A stretch of 64,000 nt of DNA from Ilex aquifolium. Lineage: Eukaryota > Streptophyta > Magnoliopsida > Aquifoliales > Aquifoliaceae. The stretch covers positions 1,922,001 through 1,986,000 of the forward strand of contig OX637398.1 in the NCBI GenBank assembly GCA_951799425.1, written 5' to 3'. A program made the translations under genes and the position numbers. A model generated the notes under the pieces. It worked only from the letters and a program-made list of their open reading frames with translations, made no database searches and was not told the origin of the DNA. Shown in pieces: positions 11,680 through 22,911 of the stretch. How positions within the stretch are numbered: position 1 is the first letter of the stretch; each line of letters starts with the position of its first letter.

Positions 11680-12989
11680 TAAGGTCCTGTTTGGTAGCCG
11701 GGAGTTTCCGTTTTTTTTTGTTTTTTTCTTCACTTTTTGCCCAAAAAAAAAAACAATAACGTGTTTGGTGATTGTTTTTATTTTTTTTTTAACTGTTCCG
11801 TTTTAAAAACAAGGCTAAAATATATAAACATTCAAAATGATGTTTTTGAAAACATCAAAAAAAAAAAAACAGACGCGCGCCTCAGCGGGGTTGTATAATG
11901 AGGTCATGGCTTCGAATCCTGTTAACAACAAAACTTAGGACTTTTGGTTGGAACTATAAAAGCCCCTTTCCTTTTTTTTTTTCCCTCTTTCCCTCATTTG
12001 TCTCTCTCGTTGTTGTCTCTCTCTTGAAACCGAAACCTGGTTTCTTTCTCCTAAACCGAAGCCATGGCCCATGGTTTCTCTCTGCTGAAACCCGAACCCA
12101 AAGAAGAATCAAAGCGGTGGTGGTAACCAAACCGCTCCATCCCGGCGCCTCTCATCCTCTCTCTCTCTCTGCGTTCTCCATATGTCTGCTTTGTAGAAAA
12201 GCTTCGATGGCTTTGTGTAGGCGTGTGGTTCAGTAAGGGACCAAATTACGAGGATTTTAGGCATTCGACCGTTATTCTGTGAAATTTTACGGTTCTTTGT
12301 CTTCAGATTCGCATATTAATCGGTTCAATCAAAGGGTAAATTGCTTGATTCGCCACACCCACTAAGAATCATGCGTCTCTCATCGACACCTTGCCCGTGG
12401 TAATCTATTTTTGCTTTTCTGATATCTTGATTTATACTTTTACTACCGGAAAAGGAATTATGGAATATGAGAAGAAAGGAAAATTTCAATATAGAGCAAT
12501 TTGTTTGTTGTTGTTAGATGAGTATACATTGAGATTTTGGAGGTTTTTGTATTATGGAAGGTGAAGAGTTTAGAAGCACAAGATGTGCCTTCAAAACAGG
12601 CAGAGGCAATAAGTGAAGTTTTGAAGAACAGTTTGGAAAGTATGGCTAGCTCTTTTGCCTCCAAGTGCGAAATGCAGCAGGTAAGAGCTTATGTATGTCT
12701 GGGAATCAGTTCATGTTTGCAATTGGGTTTGGAACGAATATTGGTGGGTATACTAAGTGGGTGTTTGGTGTTTGGTGGTTGGTGGTGGTGGTGGTGGTGG
12801 TGTTGGGAGTAAATTTTTGGTATAATACCAAACATATTTTTTATTTTTGTTTTTATAATTTTTTAAATATAAATGACTACCAAACATGTTTTATATTTTT
12901 AATTTTTATCACAAAAAAAAAATAAAATTTTGTTCTGTTTTTTTCATAAAAAAAAACATAAAAACGAAAATGTTACCAAACGCACCCTA
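11680..12989. mobile_element. Probable non-autonomous hAT-like segment carrying a host gene fragment
   Basis: The left end reads TAAGGTCCTGTTTGGTAGC (11680-11698). The right end, read on the other strand, is TAGGGTGCGTTTGGTAAC (12989-12972). They are imperfect inverted repeats of a type common in plant hAT elements. Both subterminal stretches are AT-rich with repeated GTTTGGT/ACCAAAC motifs (11750-11880 and 12775-12975). Between them sit a TATA-like TATAAAAGCCC (~11956), a pyrimidine-rich leader, and exon pieces of a DUF1640 gene. No 8-bp target-site duplication could be matched, so the ends are less certain than those of the element at 20.2 kb. No transposase was seen. Confidence 0.5.
12207..12680 (+). 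pseudogene. Fragment of a DUF1640 (MCUR1/CCDC90-like) mitochondrial coiled-coil gene
   Basis: The DUF1640 family are mitochondrial inner-membrane coiled-coil proteins related to animal MCUR1. Two pieces are visible. An ATG at 12207 opens MALCRRVVQ, a typical basic presequence start, but a TAA follows at 12234. At ~12551-12680 a second open stretch reads KSLEAQDVPSKQAEAI and then SEVLKNSLESMASSFASK, ending at a good donor (AG/GTAAGA). Family members normally have about four more residues between the two parts (an ITSAIT-type stretch), so this copy has an internal deletion. No downstream coiled coil or membrane anchor follows. A promoter-like region and leader are still present, which suggests a DNA-level copy rather than a retrocopy. 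It lies inside the hAT-like segment. Confidence 0.6.
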
Positions 12990-13464
12990 AGCAGTTCGGC
13001 TACCAGCACACCCGTTCGGATCTAGCTACTAGAAGAAGAAGAGGAGGATAACAAGTCAATCCTACTTTAGGAAGTAAGTTACCGTCTCAAGAATGTTACC
13101 TCATCACTTCTAAAAACTCACGTGGACATTGGTTAGAATTTCCTCCGACGGCTAAATATTTTCCAAATGATTCTAACAAATTGAAAAAATCACATAATAC
13201 TACTTTAAAAAGTATGTATCTTTGAAAAACTTTCATTTTCCTCTTTTACCCTCTAATTTTTCTTAATTATCTAAACTACCATTAATAAATATATTATAAA
13301 GACAATACAATACACTTTTTATTTATTATATTAATATCATTTATAACATATTCCTCATGTTCTAATTTCTTCATTAAATTATTAGTTTATGAAACAAGAG
13401 AGATGGAGAAACACAACTCCTCAAAGATTGTTCATCTTCCTTTGTATATCTATCTATATTTATA
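12990..13464. other. AT-rich intergenic DNA
   Basis: No gene or named repeat was seen. GAAGAA repeats occur near 13030. Confidence 0.4.
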
Positions 13465-15089
13465 TCTATACTACTCTTAAAAGGCTACTAAATCAAAAAA
13501 AAAAAATTGTCATCATTATTCTCAAACAATTGTATAAAGTTAAATTAGTACTAGATTAATTATCTTAATTAATTAATTAATCTATCTACTGCACTAATTT
13601 TTTTTTGAGCTATTAGCAACTATTGTTCATCAACCTAATTAAGTTACTTACTTGAGTTAAATTACAACATCACTTGAATTGTAGAAACCTGATCATTATT
13701 GAAACTCTTGTAGTTTCATAACTCCATTACAAACAAAAAAAGTTATTTAGCCATTGTCAAAGTTTTCTCCAGATTGAAGTTAAAAAGGGCTACGAGGTCA
13801 CTAAAAATACCCATCATATATTTTCCTCACCAACAAATACCCATCAGCTTCGTCTTCTCTTTTACAGCTGCCGTCAAAAACTACAACCATCATTTTAATG
13901 AATTATCAAATTAGGTTTTCGAATTGTTATAGGTTTGATAATTTTCATTGATTGATTTTATATTTTTATCTTAGTTTTTTCTCTTTCTCGGTATACAAAG
14001 GTTACAGTGGTTATAATCTAAATCTAAAGACATTGAATCTCAAACAAGAGTGTGTTTTTGTTGGTGATAGTGTTTGGATTTAGACATGTATGTGTTTCTC
14101 GTGCCACTTGGGTTGGTACCTTTTTTTATTTTTGGTTCAACGACACAGTTCCCATGATTTTTTCGATTTCAATTGTTATTTTCGTGCGTTCCTCTATCTC
14201 TGTTTCTTATTTGGGATTTTTTTTTTGGGTTTTCCTCGTTGTGTACATACAATAATTTTGGGTCTTTTGGATTAAATAGCTTCTGGTCTTATCATTCTGA
14301 TTTATAGTGCATGTAATTTTTTTTTATCAGGTGTTGTAAACTACTTAGACACATGGGTTGCACCTAATTTTTTATTATTTAATTCTAACTTCTTTCTAAT
14401 TTAAAGATTCACTTAATATTGTAGAATTTGTGCGTGTAAAGAGTGTAAAAGAAGTGACATGACAAATCCCTATTGTAATTGTTTGTGAAAATTTGTTTCA
14501 TCGACTCTTATACAACCACATCTACCAGATTTGATAGTTTCAAGTTGAATAGATTTGTTGTGGATGGAATGGATTAACGAGTCAAGGATAAATGAATCAT
14601 GATGTAGATATTATATTTTGATAGTGATCATGCATACGATCTCAATTAATTTCTCTTGCGCTCCATTTGGTTAGGCAACACTGTTAGTTTTAGTAATTTC
14701 AGTATGCACATGTATCCATAGTTTAGGATCTACAAATTTGTTTTATTGCATGTGTATAGGAGAAAAAAAATGTGATACTGAATGTGTCATGAGATATTGT
14801 AATATCTCATAACGACAAATGCATGTTGCATGTTTTCGTGGTTTTGACAAATTAAAATGATTTTCTTAAGCATATTCACATCCATAACGTAAAATGGTGT
14901 GTAAATAATTATAATATTTTTGAAATGTATATTTTCTTTCTGTCATCTATAACACTAGAATTTCAATTTTCTACATTCATGTTTTATGATGATTTGAATA
15001 ATATAAATATTACGTAATTTTTGCACCAGTAATATATGTTATTTGATATTTAAAATGGCCCACATGTAACGCATGTGTACACTAACTAA
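13465..15089 (+). mobile_element. Non-autonomous Helitron, about 1.6 kb
   Basis: The left end is TCTATACTACTCTTAAAAGG, preceded by A, a common plant Helitron 5' start. The right end has a hairpin (CACATG at 15061-15066, loop TAACG, CATGTG at 15072-15077), then eight bases and CTAA at 15086-15089, followed by T. This fits the Helitron rule: 5' TC, a 3' hairpin before CTRR, insertion between A and T, and no target duplication. No Rep/helicase coding sequence is present. The interior is AT-rich and no captured gene was recognised. Confidence 0.65.
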
Positions 15090-16560
15090 TCTTAAATAAG
15101 TACAAAAATCTTTGATGGTATAAATAAGAGAGATTCTTACTAAGAAAAGAAGATTGAACCCTGGGCAATCGTTTTTCTTCTTTCTCAAACAATACCAAAA
15201 ACGTAGGAATAAGAGACTATTTACGGTGGACTAGCCGAAGTGTTCAACTCAGTGAACCACTTAAAACTTTTGTCTATTCCATTGGTTTTTAGTCGATGAT
15301 ACAGACTATAATAAAATATAAATTCAGATCATAACTATGCACACATTATTACACTTGGGATCCTATGTTTTCTTGCACTATCAAATATAAATTTAATAAA
15401 TTTTTATGTAACATGAATATAATGTGACATAACTCACTATTAATATCCCATCATAATATACCTCACAGATTTTATTTAAAAAAAAAATAGTAAGCTGATG
15501 TTAGCCCCTTTCAGTCGAATATGGCCAAGGTCCGCATCATGTCATATTCAAAATTCAAGGTGAAGCATCTTTATTTGGGTGTTTTAATGTGTGCAATCCA
15601 CCTAAGAATGCTTCTACGGGTAATAGGAAAAAATATTAAACGTAACGGTGACACGACGTCTTCAATGATAACATGATATCATCGTTAAACCCGATATTTA
15701 CTCGGAGAATAGATTGCCTATTGGTGTACAAGAGATTGTCGTAGTCCTGTGCGGCCAGCGTTTGTTCGTTAGCACTACTAGGGGTTGTTGGTCAAGACTG
15801 GTTGGTGCCACTATATCTTTAAGCAATTGGGATGTAATTGACATTATTTTCTATATAAAGTTGCATTGGCTCCGATGAAACATCATGAGATTTTTAGCTA
15901 GATTTCTCAAGAGCATACCTTAAACAATATTTTATTTGTAAAACACAATTAAAGAACTTTGTGATTAACTTAAACCCGATGCTGCGACGATGATTTGGTC
16001 ATCTTGATAGCAACGGGGTTAAAAAAAAAAAAAACAAAATAAGTAGTTTTAAGGATTTTAGAATAAATTTAGTTAAGTTTATTTGAACTTTAACTTTTTT
16101 ACCAATTTATGCATCAATTTTTTAGACCTAAAAAAATTTATATCCAAGAAACTGATTTTATGAGTTTTTTTTTCTTCTTTTTTTTAAGTTTTGTTGTGGG
16201 TTCCACATAACTTTTAAATTTATATATTCATAAAATATTATTAATGAAATAAACAAAATCTAAAATTTATATTTTAAGGATTATTATGCATAATCTATAC
16301 ATACATGCAATTATTTTTTTATTTTGACACAAAAAAAAAAACCAAAAAAGTTACTCCAAACAAATATTTCCAACTTTTCTAGTTTTTTAAAAACACCCCC
16401 AAATAATTTTAAGGGATTTTTTAACTTTGATTTTTTTACAAAATTTTTCAAACAACGACTTTTCTCCTGAAAAAAGACAACTCCAAACAAGTTCAATATT
16501 ACGCTCCATGAAATATACACCAAATTTTGTGGATAAAATTAGTGTGATTTGTTTGATTAA
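15090..16560. other. AT-rich intergenic DNA
   Basis: No supported gene. The part at ~15510-15980 is less AT-rich and contains a TATATAAAG motif near 15854, but no coding sequence or repeat ends were recognised. Confidence 0.45.
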
Positions 16561-16569
16561 TAAATACTA

Positions 16570-17091
16570 GGGTTAATTGCACTGGAGGTAATCAAAATAT
16601 GAAGTTTGTCTCATTTTGATTCATAATATTTTAATTTGCATCATTTTAGTCTCTAGAGTATTAAATATATTTCTATGTAATCTCTCAAACAGACAACGTC
16701 TAGATTGCTAACGATTTTTTAAACTTGTCACGTAATACCTAAATACGGACAAAAAATTAATTTGGATAACTATTGACTAAATTTCTACCCAAATTTTGTT
16801 CAAAAAACTACCCAAATTACACAGTTTTAATCATGAACTATCTAAATTTTTGTCAAGAGATATCTATATTACACCTTTTTTGTTAAAAGTTACCCAAATT
16901 ATTTTTGACCATATTTAGATATCATGTTATAAGTTTATGATCAAAAGTTGTTACCAATTTGGATGTTGTCTGTTTAAGGGATCACATAGAAACATATTTA
17001 ATATTTCAAGGATCAAAATGACGTAATTAAAATATTGAAAACCAAAATGAGACAAACTCTATACTTTGGAAACCTCCACTGCAATTAGCCC
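16570..17091. mobile_element. Mutator-like fold-back element with 9-bp TSD
   Basis: TAAATACTA lies at both 16561-16569 and 17092-17100. The element starts GGGTTAATTGCACTGGAGGT, and its other end on the opposite strand reads GGGCTAATTGCAGTGGAGGT. The two arms stay similar for some 200 bases, for example in the shared GTTTGTCTCATTTTG, so the element could fold into a long hairpin. Long inverted repeats with a 9-bp duplication point to the Mutator superfamily (non-autonomous). No coding sequence is inside. Confidence 0.8.
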
Positions 17092-17100
17092 TAAATACTA

Positions 17101-17776
17101 TTAACTCTACTAAACATATAAGACCATCTTCAATTCTTACCCTTTTTTTAAACTATTTTTTATAAAAGAGTAAAAAAAACTCTTAAAAAATTTATCCATT
17201 GTTAGACCATACTCATACTAAATGAAAATAAATCTTTTTTAAAACCCAAATTAAGGGACATTTTTTTTTTAAATCTAAATCTTTTACGGTGAGATTATAT
17301 TCTCCTTTAAAAATTCAATAATTATATTTTATTTTTTTTTAAATTTGAGTTTGTCCTCATTTAAATTTAAATTTAATTTCTATTTCTTTAAAAAAAAAAT
17401 TGTCTATCGAAAGATTTATACCAAATTAAATTTTTTATCTTTTTTTTTAGTTAAATTTGAGTAAGAATTTGCCTCTCCATTGCAATAATTCAGATATGGC
17501 CACTTTTGAGATTCTGGTGACAAAATTACAATGTTTGTGATACTTAGTCATCTTCGGACCATCCGAAAAAAGAAAAGGTCCAAATTCAATTATCACAGCG
17601 CAACAGCAGACCGCTGACTCTTGACCAAACACAGGACGATCAACCACAAAGAACCCGAGACCGAGAGGCTCGCCTGAGAGGGACGCCCTCGCAGATCAAA
17701 CCCTTTTCAGATCTCCTCCGCACAACCAGAAACTCTAAATAGATACAGAACAAACTCTAGAGAGAGAGAGTCAACT
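17101..17776. other. AT-rich DNA and promoter/5' leader of the DUF716 gene
   Basis: The part up to ~17450 is poly(A)/poly(T)-rich, with MITE-like wording but no matched ends. From ~17570 the composition changes to a GC-richer leader ending in a GA run (17759-17770) just before the ATG at 17777. Confidence 0.5.
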
Positions 17777-18751
17777 ATGGGACTCTTCACCTATACCTTA
17801 GCCGGCGGTGGATTTATCATGATCGGCGCTTGGGAAGCTCTCATATCGTCCGAAGCCCTTAAACTCACACTACCATCACAATCATTACCACCCATTAAAA
17901 GCAAGACGGCACCAATTTTTTCATCCGTATCCTTCTTAGCAACCTCTCTCTTCTCTTTCTTCTTCATCCTCAACTCTCTAATCTCCCTAATCGACGCTCT
18001 GAACTCCAAAGACAATACGGGTTTAGCCCTCCAATTAGGGGTAATTGCAATCTCTGCCCTTTTCTTTCTCTATTCTGTACTGGGTCTCTTGACCAATATG
18101 AAAACCTCATTCCAATTACCTTCGTCAATTCTCAATTTACTGTGTCTCTTTGCTTTTAGTGAAGAATTTCTGTTATTTTACTTTCAAAGAAAAGACCCGA
18201 GTGGAATTGAGAATCGGTATTTTGATCTTCTTCTTGTTCCCATTGCTGTTTGTGTTTTTTCCACAATTCTTGAATTGAAAACCCTGAAATCGAATAATTA
18301 TGCGAGAATGAGCCGTGGAATTGGTTTAATACTACAGGGGACTTGGTTTATTCAAATGGGGTTTTCTCTTTATTCGGATTTAATAGCACATGGATGTTCT
18401 TTACATGAGAAAAGTAGAGGGAATTATACAGTGAGGTGTAAGGGACACCCTCAGTATCATCGCGGTCGAGCAATCGCGACGCTGCAGTTCAATTGCCATC
18501 TTGCTCTTGTTGTGGTTTTGATTGTCGGGGTTTACTCTATTATCTGTAAGAAAAATGGTGTTCCTGGTGATTTTACACAATATAGGCCACTTGGGGCGGA
18601 AATGCAGCAGTTGGATGGTCGGGTTCAGTTTACTTTGGATTCAGATGATGATGATGATGTCAATGGGAATGGTATTAGGGAAGAGATTGTAGAAATGCAG
18701 AAGGCTGTTGGAGTTGTGCCTGAATCCCGGATTAATGGTTCTCATGAATAA
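17777..18751 (+). CDS. DUF716 / TMEM45-like multi-pass membrane protein
   Basis: A single-exon frame of 324 residues. It begins MGLFTYTLAGGGFIMIGAWE and has about seven or eight hydrophobic segments (residues ~5-25, 50-75, 82-103, 115-135, 146-165, 180-200 and 232-255). Its HGCSLHEKSRGNYTVRCKGH loop and HLALVVVLIVG helix are typical of the plant DUF716 family related to animal TMEM45. Some plant members have been linked to virus response, but the molecular job is not settled. The hydrophilic C-terminal tail (~270-324) contains a run of Asp. The ATG lies just after a GA-rich leader, and there is no earlier in-frame ATG. Length is close to what I recall for the family (~300-330 residues). Confidence 0.88.
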   Translation: MGLFTYTLAGGGFIMIGAWEALISSEALKLTLPSQSLPPIKSKTAPIFSSVSFLATSLFSFFFILNSLISLIDALNSKDNTGLALQLGVIAISALFFLYSVLGLLTNMKTSFQLPSSILNLLCLFAFSEEFLLFYFQRKDPSGIENRYFDLLLVPIAVCVFSTILELKTLKSNNYARMSRGIGLILQGTWFIQMGFSLYSDLIAHGCSLHEKSRGNYTVRCKGHPQYHRGRAIATLQFNCHLALVVVLIVGVYSIICKKNGVPGDFTQYRPLGAEMQQLDGRVQFTLDSDDDDDVNGNGIREEIVEMQKAVGVVPESRINGSHE

Positions 18752-20198
18752 GGTAAATCTAGCGACATCCTTTTGATGAATGAAGCATTTGGAAATGTTC
18801 TTTTATTATGTGGTTAGAGGATAATGGGTCTGTATACTTGGTATAAATGACGTTTTTTTTTGTCAGATCATATAAATGTGTTGAGAATAATCATTTTCCT
18901 AGTTTTGATCTAGAGATATTGTCTACGAGTAACATTTTTTTTCCTGCCATTTTGAAGGTGACAACTTTCTTTCTTTTATGTTGCTTAGTTGTTGCTGTTT
19001 GATACTGTTTCTGAGTTGCTAGTTGCTAATTTTGTATCAATGGAATTATACTGACATTGAGTCGTATTATTGTAATTTTTGTCAACAATCCAACCATATT
19101 TACCTGTGGTTGCATTTGACATTGTTCAAACATCACGCTCATATGAAGCAATAATTAGTTGTTTTATAAAGCTTTAGGATAGTGATAATATCTTGATGTT
19201 GATATTCTCTGGCATTACTACAATCGTAGAGATAAATAGAACTGAGATCATGCATTGAATTCTCAGATTTCATTCCAATCAAGTAAGGATGAGGAAAATA
19301 GGCCACATTATCTAAGGACCAATTGAAACAATGGACTTATTTTCAGTCCTAAATGAAACACTGACTGATATTCTTAATAGGGGATGTCCAAACTCCTTTA
19401 ATGCTTGTGATTTCATGTTGCTCCCCATCCAGTCCGGTTAAACATACACAGACTCACTGTTTGTTCATGTCATAGACCACTGACTAGTTTGAATGGTATT
19501 TATTGTTAATGTAGTGAACAGATGAAGTACTATTGATTATAAGGAATATATTGTCAGTTAGCGAATCAAAGTTCAAAACCAATATGCATGCGGTTAAACA
19601 CATCCATCATGTACCAATGCTTGTTCCCTTTCTTTGGACATCTATGAATTGCATTTTCTCTTTGCCTTCCAGTTTCTTGAGCCTTTCAACTGAGGTTTGA
19701 AACCTATTTTTCTTGAACCGCTCCTTTGGTAAATATATCAAAGAACAGCTGTTGAAAGAATTTGTCTGCAAAAATCAAATGAGTGGGGGTTTGAAGCCTG
19801 CTCTGTGCAATTATTGTTACCTTCACTCTTTGTTGTTCTTGTTGTCACCCTAAACCTGTCAATAATCATTTCTCTGCCTCTATTGCCTCACAGAGGCTAC
19901 CAGCACGAGGCTTCAATGAAACTCACATAATGTATATTTTTCGGGAAAGAAACACATCATAGTTCTGCTACTCAGATTATAGGAATGCTACCATTGTTTT
20001 TGGTACTACTAAAATTCTTGCACATGGAATGGTTTTGGATGTGAGGGAAAACCAATTGATGTGCAGCTCTATTAGTGAAGCGGGGTTTGAGGGAGCACCA
20101 GTTTGTAATTTTTTTTAACCCCACCCCCCCCCCCCCCCCGGGCATTGGTTCGATGTGTTTGAGTCATTTTACCTGATTGGATCGTAACTTTCTATACT
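18752..20198. other. 3' flank of DUF716 and intergenic DNA
   Basis: Starts with a probable 3' UTR. No further gene was seen. A run of about 16 C lies at 20124-20139, just left of the hAT element. Confidence 0.5.
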
Positions 20199-20206
20199 TA
20201 CAAAAG

Positions 20207-22412
20207 CAAGTACGGAGCCAGGATTTTTGTTTATCCCGGGCTAAGCTAAGCATTCATTTCACCTAACATATTCCTAGGCCTCACACATTGCATTACCAAA
20301 TCATATTTGCAGTTATCAAGAAGATTACAAAACCAAAGTCTAGTAGCACCATTAAACAGGACAAATACTCACCTGTAAAGGCAAAAGTTCTTTCAAGAAG
20401 TCATCAGATTGCAACTACAAACTTGCTACTTTCTTCCGATATGCTAGCTCTCTCTGAATCGCAAGCTCCACTGGCATAATATTCACCCTCCTCCCTTCAG
20501 TCATTCTCTTTCAGTTAAATTCCCTGCAAACTTAAATAATGCACAACACCTCCAATCAGTCAAACGAATTCGAACTAGTCTTGTTACACCTACAATGCAC
20601 AAATGACAAAACTCCTGCTTTTTCTGGAATAGAACATGAGAAATTCAATTTTTTCTTAACAAAATAGGAAAAACTGCTCAAAGCAGGATGGATTTTTTAA
20701 AAAATCATATCCGCATTTCAAACAATATTTGAGAAAAAACTATTCAGATGTCACTAACATAGGAACTCAGCAAGAAATATATCTATACAAATTCAGTGCT
20801 GCATCATGCTTAGAAGGTCTTCCTTGAATCTTGAACAGTTTATTTTGATTTGCACGAGACAGGTAAATTCGTCTCTTCCCCATTTGAGGCTTTATATTCT
20901 CACCCTTTAGTAAATAAAATAGTGGACTCTGAAAGTGCTCCAACTCACAAAAAAATAAATAAAGATTCTGGTTGCTGAGGTTGATGGCTGCACTAAGGAT
21001 TAATACGTGGTGACTACCTACACAAGCAATGATCCAAGAGTAATAAAATTTGAGGAAAAAATTTAGTAAATCAGTGACCAATCTGTTTGTTGAAAATCAT
21101 TACACATTATATAAGAATGAAAAGAGCAGCCTATGCAGAGTACACCATTCGATAATTTCCAATCAAGTTGGAATAACAGATTAATTTGTAGAGAATTGTT
21201 ATGCTCAAGAAAAGAGGCAACTACAGCCTTTTGTGCATTTACACTCATTTATGTACACATACTAGTATTGGTGAATTTGAATTGCAGAATCTAAAAATTG
21301 ACTCCCAAGAAAACATGAAACGCGACTAGGCATATTTGGATTGCTATGACAAACGATGTCTCCGAAGTAATACAAACTGCAATGAAATCATGTTTCAGTA
21401 CGATTTTAATAGGTAGAAGGCAATGAACACCTTAAAATGCTTGATAAAAAATGTGTAACTTCTCCAGACTTGCTATGAATCAACTGTCCCCGCATTAGCG
21501 AAATGATAATCGATTCACATAACAAAGAGAGAATAGAACAGGGGAAGGTGTTAGATTCATAGCAATTGCATTTCCAATTTCATGGTGCTAGCGGATAACA
21601 GTAGCAATAAAAATGTTCACTGACCAAAAGAGGAAACAGAAAGAAATTAGTCATTAGAAACAGAAAACAAACAAATCCATCAGAACAAGCACAACCCATC
21701 TTCTTTAATTCTACACCCATACTCAAAGGCGCTATAAAAAAAGATGGATCTAGACGTTTTCAATAAATAAAACGCTTGAAATGTTCGGCGAGAAGGGAAG
21801 GGAGAGGGAATCCCGATGATTCTGAATAGAAAAAGGAAAGAGTGGTGTACAAAAAAACAGTACCTCAGAAGCTTCTTGAGTCCTTCAATGGCGTCGTCGC
21901 ATGAATATTTTGCCATATGATCTTCCCTCTGCCTTACACATCACACAAAGCATTGCCGTCCAAGGTAGAGTTATACATATGAGATATATAATATTGCATA
22001 TATGTTTGGATATATAATATTGCATATAACCCAAATTGAGCAGTAACAAAGTGTAGTTTCCTGATCCTCATAGTTGTGGCCTGTGTGATATATCTGTAGA
22101 GACTAGAGTCTAGAGAGAGAGATTTGATGGAAGGATTAGACCAAGAGCAGGAGCCGATGTGTGTTGCGCCGTTGCTTGTCCGGAGATTTGGGGAAGGGAC
22201 TTGCCGCTCGCGTGAGAGAGTAGCTTTGCAGGTTTGTAGGATGGGACTCGACTGATTTTGGGCAAGTTTTGCAGGTGGGCTGGGTTGGGTTAGTTGGGTT
22301 GGATGGGATTTTTTTTTGGAGTGGGGGTGGGCTGGTACTTAGTGGTAATTTTTTTTTTTTTTTTTTCCTCTAGACTTCAGCCCACCTTATCCCACTAATA
22401 GATCCGTCCTTG
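20207..22412. mobile_element. Non-autonomous hAT-type element with perfect 8-bp TSD and gene-like cargo
   Basis: TACAAAAG flanks the insert at 20199-20206 and 22413-22420. The left end is CAAGTACGGAGCCAGG, and the right end on the other strand is CAAGGACGGATCTA. Short imperfect inverted ends with an 8-bp duplication fit the hAT superfamily. The ~2.2 kb interior has no transposase. On its minus strand it carries two gene-like pieces: a first exon with a good donor (21916-21864) and a short frame at 20504-20415 containing VELAIQRELAYRKKVASL. A third open stretch on the minus strand (~20770-20890, KRRIYLSRANQNKLFK) was not recognised. The layout resembles a Pack-type element that picked up host fragments. 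Confidence 0.7.
21864..21916 (-). pseudogene. Captured first exon, beta carbonic anhydrase-like N-terminus (tentative)
   Basis: The 53-base stretch encodes MAKYSCDDAIEGLKKLL and ends at a proper donor (CTGAG/GTACTG). The wording matches the N-terminus of plant beta carbonic anhydrases, which have a short first exon of this kind. No following carbonic anhydrase exon with the zinc ligands was found within the element. Only about 18 residues support the identity, so it is tentative. It lies inside the hAT-type element. Confidence 0.38.
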
Positions 22413-22587
22413 TACAAAAGTCTAACACAGATTCGGTATGGTAGATTGCAAATGTCTTCCCAAGTCACCCTCACATCATAGTACATTCATCGGCATGCAT
22501 TATGGTATATTCATCACCACGCACTCGGTAAAAACGCCATTACATTTTGTCTTCCTCTTCTTATCGAGATAAACTTATAATACGTTA

Positions 22588-22911
22588 GTGGGCAGAGCTA
22601 GTAAACAGCCCCACTTTGAGCAAATCAAATACATGCCAACGATGATTTTTTCCGCCATCAAAACTTACCAGCTAAATTACAATCTTACCCTCACCGGAAG
22701 CCTAGATGCTCCAACAGTGGCAAAGATGATGGTGCCCCGATGCGGGGTGGCCGATATCATCAATGGTACTAATAGGATGAGAGGAGCAGGCAAGAAAAGC
22801 CATGCCCATGGCTCAAGCTCCTTCCACACAATCTCTGATTACTCTTTCTTCTATGATTACAGAAGATGGCCAAATTACAAAACCCAACTCATCTATGGCC
22901 AAAATGCTTAG
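22588..22911 (+). pseudogene. Truncated plant matrix metalloproteinase (propeptide and cysteine switch only)
   Basis: The open stretch encodes IFSAIKTYQLNYNLTLTGSL, then VPRCGVADI and a FHTISDYSFF-like segment. These match the end of the peptidoglycan-binding-like propeptide, the PRCGV cysteine switch and the first residues of the catalytic domain of plant At-MMP-type enzymes. The signal peptide and most of the propeptide are missing on the left. On the right the frame stops at 22909, before the zinc-binding HExxH site. No downstream continuation was seen. Plant MMP genes are usually intronless, so a missing exon is an unlikely explanation. It is a broken gene copy about 170 bases right of the hAT element. 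Confidence 0.75.

Noticed and set aside
11898-12236. 112-codon frame ending MALCRRVVQ
   Set aside because: Upstream of the internal ATG the product is Ser/Leu/Phe-rich leader sequence. Only the short end fits a known protein start.
17101-17500. Poly(A)/poly(T)-rich stretch beginning GACCATCTTCAATTCTTACC, typical MITE wording
   Set aside because: I could not find a convincing partner end or target-site duplication.
20767-21081. 104-codon minus-strand frame inside the hAT element
   Set aside because: Its start is arbitrary and it matches no family I know. Only its last ~35 codons look protein-like, so no gene is called.
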